Below are positions 56,836-64,000 of a DNA stretch of 64,000 bases, piece after piece. The DNA lies in assembly GCF_014109825.1 (NCBI RefSeq), contig NZ_CP059576.1:1225001-1289000 (forward strand), in the 5' to 3' direction. The translations under genes were made by a program, and so were the position numbers. The number at the start of each line of letters is the position of its first letter. The stretch's first letter is position 1. Under the pieces are notes generated by a model. The model searched no databases. It saw only the letters and a list, made by a program, of their open reading frames with translations, and had not been told where the DNA came from. Source of the stretch: Legionella sp. PC997 (lineage in GTDB: Bacteria; Pseudomonadota; Gammaproteobacteria; Legionellales; Legionellaceae).

Positions 56836-56878
56836 AGCAAGCGTAGCTCGTATTAGACGAAGACAACCTACGCTTGCT
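56836..56878. repeat. Stem-loop repeat at the break of the DUF927 remnant
   Basis: Perfect 11-base inverted repeat AGCAAGCGTAG/CTACGCTTGCT (56836-56846 with 56868-56878). Its part CGTAGCTCGTATTAGACG (56842-56859) recurs with one change at 57471-57488, so the two copies bracket the 135-residue gene. Confidence 0.55.
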
Positions 56879-56897
56879 GTTACCAACTCTGATCCCG

Positions 56898-57305
56898 CTA
56901 TTTCCCAAAAGATATACTTGTATTTTCTTTTAATTCGTTAGAATTAATGCTTTCTAAATTGGAACAAATTTCTTTTAGCAGATTTAATAATGAAGATTCA
57001 TGAAAGCCATTCTTAAGGCATTTACTCTGTAACTTACCTATTGTAGCTTCAAAAAATCCTTTTAATTCCTCTAAATTTCTTGGTGGACTACGTTTTAAAC
57101 TCTGAAGAATATATTTTGAATCATCTAAAATATCCTTTCTAAAAGCCGAAGAACCATTTGTGTATGATGTTAGAAAATTCAATTTTCCCTTATCATTTGT
57201 CTCATATTTATCCTTAAAAGTCCCATAAAACGAATCAATTTGGGCTATTGTACTATGAAGCAGATTTCTGAAGGACGAATTATCAATTTCTGTAGGAGTG
57301 TACAT
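56898..57305 (-). CDS. Hypothetical protein
   Basis: 135 residues, soluble and helical, rich in Ser, Asn, Lys. Contains FRNLLHSTIAQIDSFYGTFKDKY and LQSLKRSPPRNLEELKGFFEATIGKLQSKC. No family recognised, no signal or membrane segment. It lies between two copies of a short repeat, suggesting it moved with them. Confidence 0.5.
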   Translation of the reverse strand: MYTPTEIDNSSFRNLLHSTIAQIDSFYGTFKDKYETNDKGKLNFLTSYTNGSSAFRKDILDDSKYILQSLKRSPPRNLEELKGFFEATIGKLQSKCLKNGFHESSLLNLLKEICSNLESINSNELKENTSISFGK

Positions 57306-57733
57306 GATATGAAGCCTTGTAAAGTTATTTTAGAATAAAATCACATATTATAGAAAGCAATAACGGAAATCACCCATTATATCGCAGCATGTTCAATAAA
57401 TAAGCGACTCAATGAAGTAATTTCATTACAAATTCGCAAACCTAAACCACGCAGCATAGCTAGCGTAGCGCGTAGCCCGTATTAGACGGCAGCGCAATTC
57501 ATTTTTAAAAGTATAATATCTGTGTTAATAACTCACATGGGAGGAGGGTGGAACAATGATCTCTGGTAAAAATATCAGTTATCTCTGACCTAAAATGAAA
57601 GTAAACAAGTGAAAATTTCCCCCTCTCACTTGCTAAAGAGACTAAAAATCCCTAGTTCTCTGATTAAAAAACCCATACTTTATTAATCACTATTGTGCTA
57701 TATTTTGATTAATAAAATATGAGGTTATTAATC
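57306..57733. other. Intergenic region before the Fic gene
   Basis: 428 bases with the second copy of the CGTAGCCCGTATTAGACG repeat at 57471-57488 and AT-rich promoter-like sequence before 57719. GAGG at 57721-57724 serves the ATG at 57734. No other gene seen. Confidence 0.4.
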
Positions 57734-58843
57734 ATGAAATGGAATTGGCAGCTTGAAAATTGGCCAAAATTTACTTGGGACTCAGATAAATTAGTTATGC
57801 TTGAGCAATCTTTTACTGAGAATGCAGGTATTATTATTGGTTCTTCGCAACACATTTCTCAGGAAGGTAAGCAAAATTTATTTATTGATTTAATGTGTAC
57901 GGACGCTTTAGATAGCTCTGAAATAGAGGGAGAGCATTTAAATAAAGATAGCGTGCAATCTTCTATACAAAAAGAGTTAGGCTTGTCTGTAAAAGTTCCA
58001 GGAGCTAGCTTGGCAGAGCGTGGGATCGCTAAAATGATGGTTAATTTATATCAAACGATTTCTAGCCCCCTAACACACCAGATTTTATTTGAATGGCATC
58101 AATTTTTAATGGGGGCTAGCCAGCATTTGGAACATATTGGTCAATATCGTAAGCATGAAGAAGCAATGCAAATTCTTTCTGGACCTGATTATGATCGAAA
58201 AATCCATTTTGAAGCCCCTCCCTCAACACGTGTTCTGGCCGAAATGGATCAATTTATTAATTGGTTTGAAAGGAGCTCTCCAGTCGGAGCAGCACCTTTA
58301 CCGACATTAACTCGAGCAGGAATAGCCCACTTATGGTTTGAGAGCATCCACCCTTTTGAGGATGGGAATGGAAGAATAGGACGAGCTATAGCAGAAAAAG
58401 CTCTATCACAAGGATTTTCAAAACCAGTAATGACAGTATTGGCAAAAATATTATTAAAAAAGAGAAAGGAATATTATCAACAGTTAGGTTTAGCAAGTAA
58501 AACCTTAGATCTCACATCTTGGTTAATCTGGTTTGCTAACATCGCTTTAGAAGCGCAACAAAGCACTTATTTGTATATTGATTTTATTATTAAGAAGGCC
58601 GTTATTTTAAGGGAAGCGGAAGGGAAAATTAATCCAAGGCAAGAAAAAGTTTTATTAAAATTATTTCACGCCGGACCAGATGGATTTGTTGGTGGTTTAA
58701 GTGCTAAAAATTATATGAGCATAACAGGCGCACCGATCGCTACAACAACCAGAGATTTGAATGACTTGGTGAAAAAAAATATTCTCAAACGAACTGGCGA
58801 ACTTAAAGCGACTCGTTACTTTTTAAATCTCGAAAAGACTTAA
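57734..58843 (+). CDS. Class II Fic family AMP/NMP-transferase
   Basis: 369 residues from the ATG at 57734. An N-terminal DUF4172-like region (MKWNWQLENWPKFTWD) carries the inhibitory helix motif S-x-x-x-E-G (Ser61-Glu65-Gly66), placing it in class II with self-inhibition. The complete Fic core HPFEDGNGRIGR is at 205-216, including the catalytic His205. A C-terminal winged-helix-like region (LKLFHAGPDGFVGGLSAKNYMSITGAPIATTTRDLNDLVKKNIL) follows. It should AMPylate a protein target. Many such genes are housekeeping-like regulators or mobile. An effector role is possible, but no E-block is present. Confidence 0.92.
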   Translation: MKWNWQLENWPKFTWDSDKLVMLEQSFTENAGIIIGSSQHISQEGKQNLFIDLMCTDALDSSEIEGEHLNKDSVQSSIQKELGLSVKVPGASLAERGIAKMMVNLYQTISSPLTHQILFEWHQFLMGASQHLEHIGQYRKHEEAMQILSGPDYDRKIHFEAPPSTRVLAEMDQFINWFERSSPVGAAPLPTLTRAGIAHLWFESIHPFEDGNGRIGRAIAEKALSQGFSKPVMTVLAKILLKKRKEYYQQLGLASKTLDLTSWLIWFANIALEAQQSTYLYIDFIIKKAVILREAEGKINPRQEKVLLKLFHAGPDGFVGGLSAKNYMSITGAPIATTTRDLNDLVKKNILKRTGELKATRYFLNLEKT

Positions 58844-58896
58844 ATGGAAATTTGTAAGATTTGATAGACAGTGAGTACCAAATTTAAAGTTTTAGG

Positions 58897-58924
58897 CAGT
58901 GAGTTCCAAAATGGAACTTACTGA
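58897..58924. repeat. 27-base palindromic repeat, copy 2
   Basis: CAGTGAGTTCCA-AAA-TGGAACTTACTGA, matching copy 1 at 56311-56338 apart from two bases. An extra half copy (CAGTGAGTACCAAA) lies at 58869-58882. Its place just after the Fic gene and near the end of the island suggests a boundary. Confidence 0.6.
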
Positions 58925-58949
58925 AGCGTATCATAAAAAAGTTCTTTGA

Positions 58950-60008
58950 TTATCTTAAATGCTCATGTTCTTCGAGTAGATGAGGAGGTGGTGCTTTCCT
59001 CGATATAAAAAGCCAAGTGGAGAAAAATCCTAATCCTAATCCGATGATGGTATTAATAAACCGTGAAGCCGTTATTGTAAGGCTTGTGCCCTCGCTGGAT
59101 CCTGAAAGAAGCATAATACATACGGCAATAGCCAAAGTATTTGCTGCTTTTCCATAGACATCGCTAGTAACCATAATATATCCACAAAAGAAAAAGGTCA
59201 TTGATAGAGGAATAAGAGTTAGCCATTGGTGAGTACCAATTAAAAACGCGGAAATGGCTCCAATAGCTGCGGCTAGTACATGGGCTAGAAATCTTAACCA
59301 AATTTTTTCTTTTACGTTGATTATGTTTTCCTCCATTATAAAGAGACAACAAACAGTAACCCAAAATCCTCCCGGATATTTCAAATACAACCAAGGCAAA
59401 AAAGTCAGGCTCGCTGTAAAACCAATTGCTATAGCAGTTTTAATTAGATATTTATTTTCGTACCAGTTAAATAGCAACTCAAAATTGCTGAGAAACTCCA
59501 TTTTCAAATTCTCTTTAACGGGTTCATTTTTTTGAAAGAAAAATCTAAGAAGGATATTGACTAGTAATATTGCTAATATTCCAACCAAAACATCAATAAT
59601 TCTATGTAAAATAATGGTGGTGATCGGCTCATATTGCGCAGAACTGGATAGAATGATTATTACAGTTATTCCAATAATAATACCGCAATAACTAAGAAAT
59701 GATCGCTGCAATGAAAGATAGCTAACAAGAGAAATAATTGTAAAAAAGCATAAAATTAATATTAATGCATTGTGGCCGGCGAGCCAAAAGGATAGATAGG
59801 CAAGAATTGCACCAATGAGTGTGCCAGCACTTCTAGCAATAGCTTTTAAATAAGTGTGGGTTAATCCGGGACGGGTCACAGCAGCGACGCTAATAACAGC
59901 CCAAAAACTATAAGTCCAAGGAACAAGGAATGAAAAGATACAAGCTATAATTCCCGCAAGAGTCATTTTTGATGCTGTTAATAAAGCGGATAAAGTTTTA
60001 TTTTCCAT
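58950..60008 (-). CDS. FUSC/YccS-type inner-membrane protein
   Basis: 352 residues with two similar halves of about six hydrophobic segments each. Typical FUSC parts: SFWAVISVAAVTRPGLTHTYLKAIARSAGTLIGAILAYL in the first half and GGFWVTVCCLFIMEENI...WLRFLAHVLAAAIGAISAFLIG in the second, with FINTIIGLGLGFFSTWLF at the end. This resembles aromatic-acid or fusaric-acid exporter membrane components. No HlyD-type partner is adjacent. Confidence 0.85.
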   Translation of the reverse strand: MENKTLSALLTASKMTLAGIIACIFSFLVPWTYSFWAVISVAAVTRPGLTHTYLKAIARSAGTLIGAILAYLSFWLAGHNALILILCFFTIISLVSYLSLQRSFLSYCGIIIGITVIIILSSSAQYEPITTIILHRIIDVLVGILAILLVNILLRFFFQKNEPVKENLKMEFLSNFELLFNWYENKYLIKTAIAIGFTASLTFLPWLYLKYPGGFWVTVCCLFIMEENIINVKEKIWLRFLAHVLAAAIGAISAFLIGTHQWLTLIPLSMTFFFCGYIMVTSDVYGKAANTLAIAVCIMLLSGSSEGTSLTITASRFINTIIGLGLGFFSTWLFISRKAPPPHLLEEHEHLR

Positions 60009-60338
60009 AATTTCGATGAATCATCCAATTTTTTAAAAATTTAACCCTCCTGAAATGTATCTTACCATGTTAGTGAAATGAAAATGAATGATTTAAGTGC
60101 CCCCTCTACTTCTCCAGTCAGCGAGTGTAATCAAAGATTATTCGCCGAACTTTTTTGGAGCTTCATATGAAAAATTCAATTACCCCCAATTTTGATGCAA
60201 TACTTCTTGTTGCAATAGTGATGAAATGAAGAATGCTGCCACTGTGATTGATTTTTGATCAAACACTATTTTATTGGAGGGTGCCAACTTGGTTGTTCCC
60301 AAGTTGGCTGTATTAAACTGGATACTCAAACGGAAAAC
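60009..60338. other. Intergenic region with hairpin
   Basis: 330 bases with no convincing gene. A perfect 10-base stem GCCAACTTGG/CCAAGTTGGC (60283-60292 with 60299-60308, 6-base loop) lies just after the minus-strand gene end at 60339 and is a likely terminator for it. Confidence 0.45.
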
Positions 60339-60614
60339 TTAGAAGCAAAAATTAGAACGGGGTTCTAACTCTAAATTTGAGTTCACTTTATCCTCATTTT
60401 CCTTATAGCGATCATAAGCAAATAATCCAATTCCTGTAAGAATAGTTGCCGCACCTATCCGGCATAGTAAAATCAATAAGGTATGATAAAAAATTTCAAA
60501 AGTATACCAATCTAAGTGTACCGCAATTTTTGGCACAATTTTAAAAAGTATCTTGATACTCCTATCACGATAATTAACATGAAGTTTCCCAAAAGTATTT
60601 TTAAAAAAAGTCAT
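60339..60614 (-). CDS. Small hypothetical membrane protein
   Basis: 91 residues with one to two membrane segments (about 42-72, YHTLLILLCRIGAATILTGIGLFAYD), a basic N-terminus and a polar Glu/Asn-rich tail. No family recognised. A CCTGGTTG/CAACCAGG hairpin lies upstream at 60652-60671. Confidence 0.5.
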   Translation of the reverse strand: MTFFKNTFGKLHVNYRDRSIKILFKIVPKIAVHLDWYTFEIFYHTLLILLCRIGAATILTGIGLFAYDRYKENEDKVNSNLELEPRSNFCF

Positions 60615-60846
60615 TGTGATTTCCGGGTAATCAAAATATTGGGAATGAAATCCTGGTTGTGCTCAACCAGGCTACTCTAACTGGTTTAAACAGCACGCAA
60701 ATCACATTCCATAATCCCTCATAATTTCCTAATAATTAGATAATTAGCAGAAAACTTGAAAACTTTAGTTACATTATAGCTACATCTTTGTTTTCAAATT
60801 CAGTTGAGATAATATGCAAGATCTTAATATAAGGAGATTAAAATCA

Positions 60847-62176
60847 ATGTTAAAGATATCTAAGGGAATTGATGTAAGGTTCTTAATTGTATGGGCACAA
60901 AATCTAAAAAAATTAGTTCCTAAGTTTGCTTCCAATATTTTTTTTAAAAAACTTTTTCCTTCAAAATCTTATGTCCCATCTACTGGCCCTTGGGTTGGCA
61001 CCCATTTGAAACATACTCCTGAACTAGATGGCATTAGAGGCTATGCTTGTCTTTCAGTGTTGGTATTACACTGCTTGACCGGTATTATATCTAACTCTAA
61101 CCCATGGGTAACACTTTTTCGCCAACATACCTTCCAACTTTTATTAAGCGGTGTCGATCTTTTTTTTGTTCTTTCAGGCTTTCTCATAGGCGGTATCCTT
61201 CTTGATACTAAAAACAAGCCTCACTTTTTTAAAATTTTTTGGATTAAACGAGTGACTCGTATTTTTCCCGTTGCTTTTGATGCTCGCATCCTATGCAGCA
61301 GCAATTTTTATAACGGATCATTTTCATATTACGCGTTTCAATAACTGGCTTTTAGCAAAATATAGGCCTCCATTATGGACTTTTGCCACCTTCACCCAAA
61401 GCATCCCCATTGCAATTCATGGGTATGGTGGTCCCAGATGGATGGCTATGTCATGGTCCTTAGCAATAGAAGATCAGTTTTATTTATTGTTTCCTCTTGC
61501 CGTTTATTTTATGCCCAAAAAAAGACTAATTACTTTAGTTATAGCAAGTCTCTTTATAGCTCCAGTTTTCCGCGATGTGTTCCTGAAAATTTTTGGAGAT
61601 TGGTATGCAGCTTATGTGCTCCTTCCATCCCGTATGGATGGAATTATGTACGGTGTGGTATTGGCACTTATCTTAAGAAGTAAGAAAGCTTTTAATTTTG
61701 TGTCTCATTACAGGGTAGTACTCGATCTCATTGCTTTATTCTTTTTATACATAATTACCATGAATTTTACACCTTCATGGTGGCCTAGAATGATGGATAC
61801 TATTTTTCCACTGAAGCAAAGCGTGATATCTATCATGTGGGCGATTGCAATTCTTCGCGTGTATACTTATAAAAATAGTATTTTCAATAAAATTTGGTGC
61901 AATCGACTCTTGATAAAAACTGGTATGATTTCTTATGGACTTTATATGTATCATCAAACAATTAATGGCCTTATTCATGGCATTCTTTTTAATCAAGAAC
62001 CATGTATTGCAACACTAAATAACTTATTAGCAGCACTGTCTGTGATCATAATATCAATAGGATTGGCTACAGTTTCATATTTTTTCTTTGAAAGGCCCAT
62101 CCAGCGTTATGGACGAGTGGTTGTGGCAAGGTTATCCGAAGAAAAAGTGTTACCTTCCAGTTCCATGGCTACCTAA
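60847..62176 (+). pseudogene. Acyltransferase-3 (OafA-like) gene with one frameshift
   Basis: From the ATG at 60847 (AAGGAG ten bases upstream) the first frame gives ELDGIRGYACLSVLVLHCLTG and GVDLFFVLSGFLIGGILLDT, ending the homology at KRVTRIFP near 61269. The protein then continues in the next frame as LLLMLASYAAAIF and on through WSLAIEDQFYLLFPL to YFFFERPIQRYG at 62120. One extra base between CCC and TTG near 61267-61271 accounts for the shift. Intact, this would be an about 440-residue integral membrane O-acyltransferase modifying a surface sugar. A sequencing error is the other explanation. Confidence 0.85.
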
Positions 62177-62673
62177 TACAAACAATAGTAAAAGTACATT
62201 AAGTATTTTATTGACAATTGCTCGCTAACTAGAAAAATTTAAAATATGCGATCAATTGTCAACACCTCGTCTTTCCATTTCAATTTTTGTTTAGGCTTAT
62301 AGATTTTTTTTATTAAAGAAAGAAGAAGTCGGATAGTAGACATGTTTGTTTTCTGAAATTTCCCTTAAATATTTTTTACTATTGTATGAGCATCAACAAT
62401 TTGCCCATTACAATTTTTTGTTAAATGCGCCAAACAATATTTAGGACCATAAAAATATTTTTAAATCATCTTATCCGGATTTAAAAAGTACTCTTTAAGT
62501 GGCAAATTAAACATAAAAATGGAGTATTTTCACGCAGAGTGAAAACTTGTCTTGAGTAATAAAAAGGAGTGGCCTTCTTGCTAAGATTTTAAGCATGATA
62601 CTTTTGAAAAATGGGAAATAGGTACTTTAAATACCTATACCCACTTTGAAATACCTATAGCCCCAATAAGAGA
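62177..62673. other. Intergenic region with long inverted repeat
   Basis: About 500 AT-rich bases between convergent genes. It contains the inverted repeat at 62211-62262. A low-complexity stretch near 62625-62665 repeats AATACCTATA. No gene seen. Confidence 0.4.
62211..62262. repeat. 15-base inverted repeat
   Basis: Arms TTGACAATTGCTCGC (62211-62225) and GCGATCAATTGTCAA (62248-62262) match at 14 of 15 bases with a 22-base spacer. It lies 35 bases after the acyltransferase stop and may be a terminator or a protein-binding site. Confidence 0.55.
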
Positions 62674-64000
62674 TTAATGAGAAGAAGGGGACGGAGCGTC
62701 AATTTCCTTTTCGGAGCACGATGATGTGTGAGTCTCTTCATTTTCTTCAGTAAACGACAATTTGATACCTTTGGATGAAAATATACTGGAAAATTGACTT
62801 AATAACTGAGCCATTCCTCCCAAACCCTCTAATTGCTCACCAAAAGATTCAATCACCGTATTTAAGGACTCAAGGGTTTCCAAATCACGATTTACCTCGT
62901 CAAAATTTTGCATAGCGGCATACTTCTGCTCTAATGGGCGTATTTCTCTTAGTAATTCATCTTGTCTCCTCAGGCGTTCTTTGTATTTCCTGCTTCCATT
63001 ATTAACCACTGGAGTACTTCTTATTTCTTTCTGAAGATCAAAGAGTTCAGCTTTAGCCTCAATCAATTGTAGTTGGATATTTAGGCTTTCCAAGGCACTG
63101 GCTTTAATAAGGTCGTAGTCTAATTCTTTAACATCTACACGGGATAAAAGTTTTTCCAAATTCTCAAAATTTTGGGAAGTGGCAATATTTGCTTGTCTTT
63201 GTTGTGCTCGACTAATCTTGGAGTTTAATACCTTGGCTGCGATTTGGAGTTTTTTGTTTATCTCAACTACATTAGGATCTTGTCGCAATTTTCTTACTAT
63301 ATCTCCCAAATATTTTTCTTCTAAATGATTTATCCGCTTCATTAAAAAACGTGAACTCGGATCCTGAGCCTGAACATTCTCCAAAATATCGAGTTGGTAT
63401 TCAAAGCTGTGTATTTGGGATTCTATACGGTTTTTTTCGATATCAGTGACGGTTTCTCTTTCTAAATAGGCTTTGAGCAAAGGAATTAATTTTTTAAGAA
63501 AGTCAGCGGAGTCAATCGTTTTCTCGCGTGTCATAAAAAGCGCTTTGTATAGAGGGTGAGCTTCCTCTGCCAGGATAGAATAAACAAGAGGCAGGCCTTT
63601 ATTACTGGGCGCAAAAAGAGATGCGCCGTGTTTAATTAGAAGAGAAAGACATTCGCTCATCGGGGTAGAGGGGCTATCCAATTGCAAGCACGCATGCACT
63701 GCAGATGGAAATTGAATTTTGCGGGCAGAGACGGTTTGCTGATTGATATCGATATCACCATGCGTCAATAAAAAATCGAGCAATTTTGCATTACGTGTCT
63801 GCAGCGCAACACTCATATATTTTTCAGCACGGAGTAGGTAAAAGGCGGAAGTTAGCAAAGCAGCCAATTCAAATTTATTTTTGAAAAGTAACTCAGGTAA
63901 TAAACTGGCCTCTAATTTTTGTAGTCCGCGACGTATTTTCTCCAGCTGCGGCAAGTATTTCAATTGGATCGTTTGTTCATAGAGCAAATTAATCTCATAG
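62674..64000 (-). CDS. Ankyrin/coiled-coil protein, Dot/Icm effector candidate (N-terminus beyond window)
   Basis: The frame is open to the window edge, so the start lies outside; a TTG at 63987 is only a possible start. About residues 60-160 show ankyrin-like helices (RNAKLLDFLLTHGDIDIN, MSECLSLLIKHGASLFAPSNKGLPLVYSI). The next about 250 residues are strongly coiled-coil (Lys/Glu/Gln-rich, e.g. LRRQDELLREIRPLEQKYAAM). The C-terminal tail FTEENEETHTSSCSEKEID is acidic and Ser-rich, as in E-block secretion signals. These traits suit a host-directed Legionella protein; the target is unknown. Confidence 0.65.
   Translation of the reverse strand, partial: YEINLLYEQTIQLKYLPQLEKIRRGLQKLEASLLPELLFKNKFELAALLTSAFYLLRAEKYMSVALQTRNAKLLDFLLTHGDIDINQQTVSARKIQFPSAVHACLQLDSPSTPMSECLSLLIKHGASLFAPSNKGLPLVYSILAEEAHPLYKALFMTREKTIDSADFLKKLIPLLKAYLERETVTDIEKNRIESQIHSFEYQLDILENVQAQDPSSRFLMKRINHLEEKYLGDIVRKLRQDPNVVEINKKLQIAAKVLNSKISRAQQRQANIATSQNFENLEKLLSRVDVKELDYDLIKASALESLNIQLQLIEAKAELFDLQKEIRSTPVVNNGSRKYKERLRRQDELLREIRPLEQKYAAMQNFDEVNRDLETLESLNTVIESFGEQLEGLGGMAQLLSQFSSIFSSKGIKLSFTEENEETHTSSCSEKEIDAPSPSSH

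Noticed and set aside
56674..56856. Plus-strand 60-codon frame opposite the DUF927 remnant
   Set aside because: The minus strand carries the recognisable DUF927 tail; the plus frame is its shadow.
45109..58950. Search for a direct repeat of the tRNA-Thr 3' end as an attR site
   Set aside because: I saw no second copy of the T-arm/acceptor sequence in the island; the far end may lie outside the window or be lost.
1..64000. CRISPR arrays, rRNA genes or complete insertion sequences
   Set aside because: No regularly spaced direct repeats of CRISPR type, no rRNA-like stretch and no transposase gene were seen.

Overview
The window looks like a chromosome segment of a Legionella species. This is inferred from low-GC coding sequence, an operon built on a THI5-type pyrimidine synthase under a TPP riboswitch, and eukaryote-like proteins: two mitochondrial-carrier-like proteins, a leucine-rich-repeat protein, an ankyrin/coiled-coil protein, and acidic C-termini resembling Dot/Icm secretion signals. 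No species is claimed.

Layout. 1-1162: the end of a BcsB-like membrane protein and a secreted GH16-type glucanase. 1175-3659: recQ and a 3-methyladenine glycosylase gene on the minus strand. 3730-6767: a valine-catabolism cassette (acyl-CoA dehydrogenase, enoyl-CoA hydratase, 3-hydroxyisobutyryl-CoA hydrolase). 6860-14769: small unknowns, two mitochondrial-carrier-like genes, the yggS-yggT cluster, pilT and rph. 14964-21775: yicC, gmk, rpoZ, spoT, ridA, uup and a membrane gene. 23141-24991: queA and a degenerate Tgt-like gene. 25182-30866: TPP riboswitch and thi5-thiO-thiS-thiG-thiDE-thiF, lying between the queA/tgt-like pair and yajC-secD-secF (31127-34267). 34393-43140: an effector candidate, a polyprenyl-phosphate sugar/GT-C/sugar-dehydratase cluster, a CsaA-like protein, an IQM-motif protein and an LRR protein. 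43203-44684: an amino-acid permease.

From the tRNA-Thr(CGT) gene at 45037 to about 58930 the content is accessory. It includes a HEPN/zinc-ribbon protein, orphan unknowns, an AlpA-type regulator, a DUF927 helicase gene broken by two frameshifts, a tyrosine-recombinase-like gene, a strongly structured non-coding stretch, a YodC-like protein, a glycine-rich/winged-helix protein facing an SDH-type serine protease, a TumE/TumA-type toxin-antitoxin pair, a second DUF927 remnant and a class II Fic protein. Nine-base TGGGACA iterons and 27-base palindromes mark subunits of this island. After it come an FUSC-type membrane protein, a frameshifted acyltransferase-3 gene and an ankyrin/coiled-coil effector candidate cut by the window end.

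The strongest points for follow-up are: the compact thiamine operon whose ThiD domain lacks its usual catalytic loop; the DPPR-synthase-like/AftB-like pair that mirrors mycobacterial arabinan genes; the carrier-like protein with closely spaced decoy copies of the carrier signature; and the satellite-like unit (iterons, AlpA, DUF927, recombinase-like gene, structured RNA) in the island.
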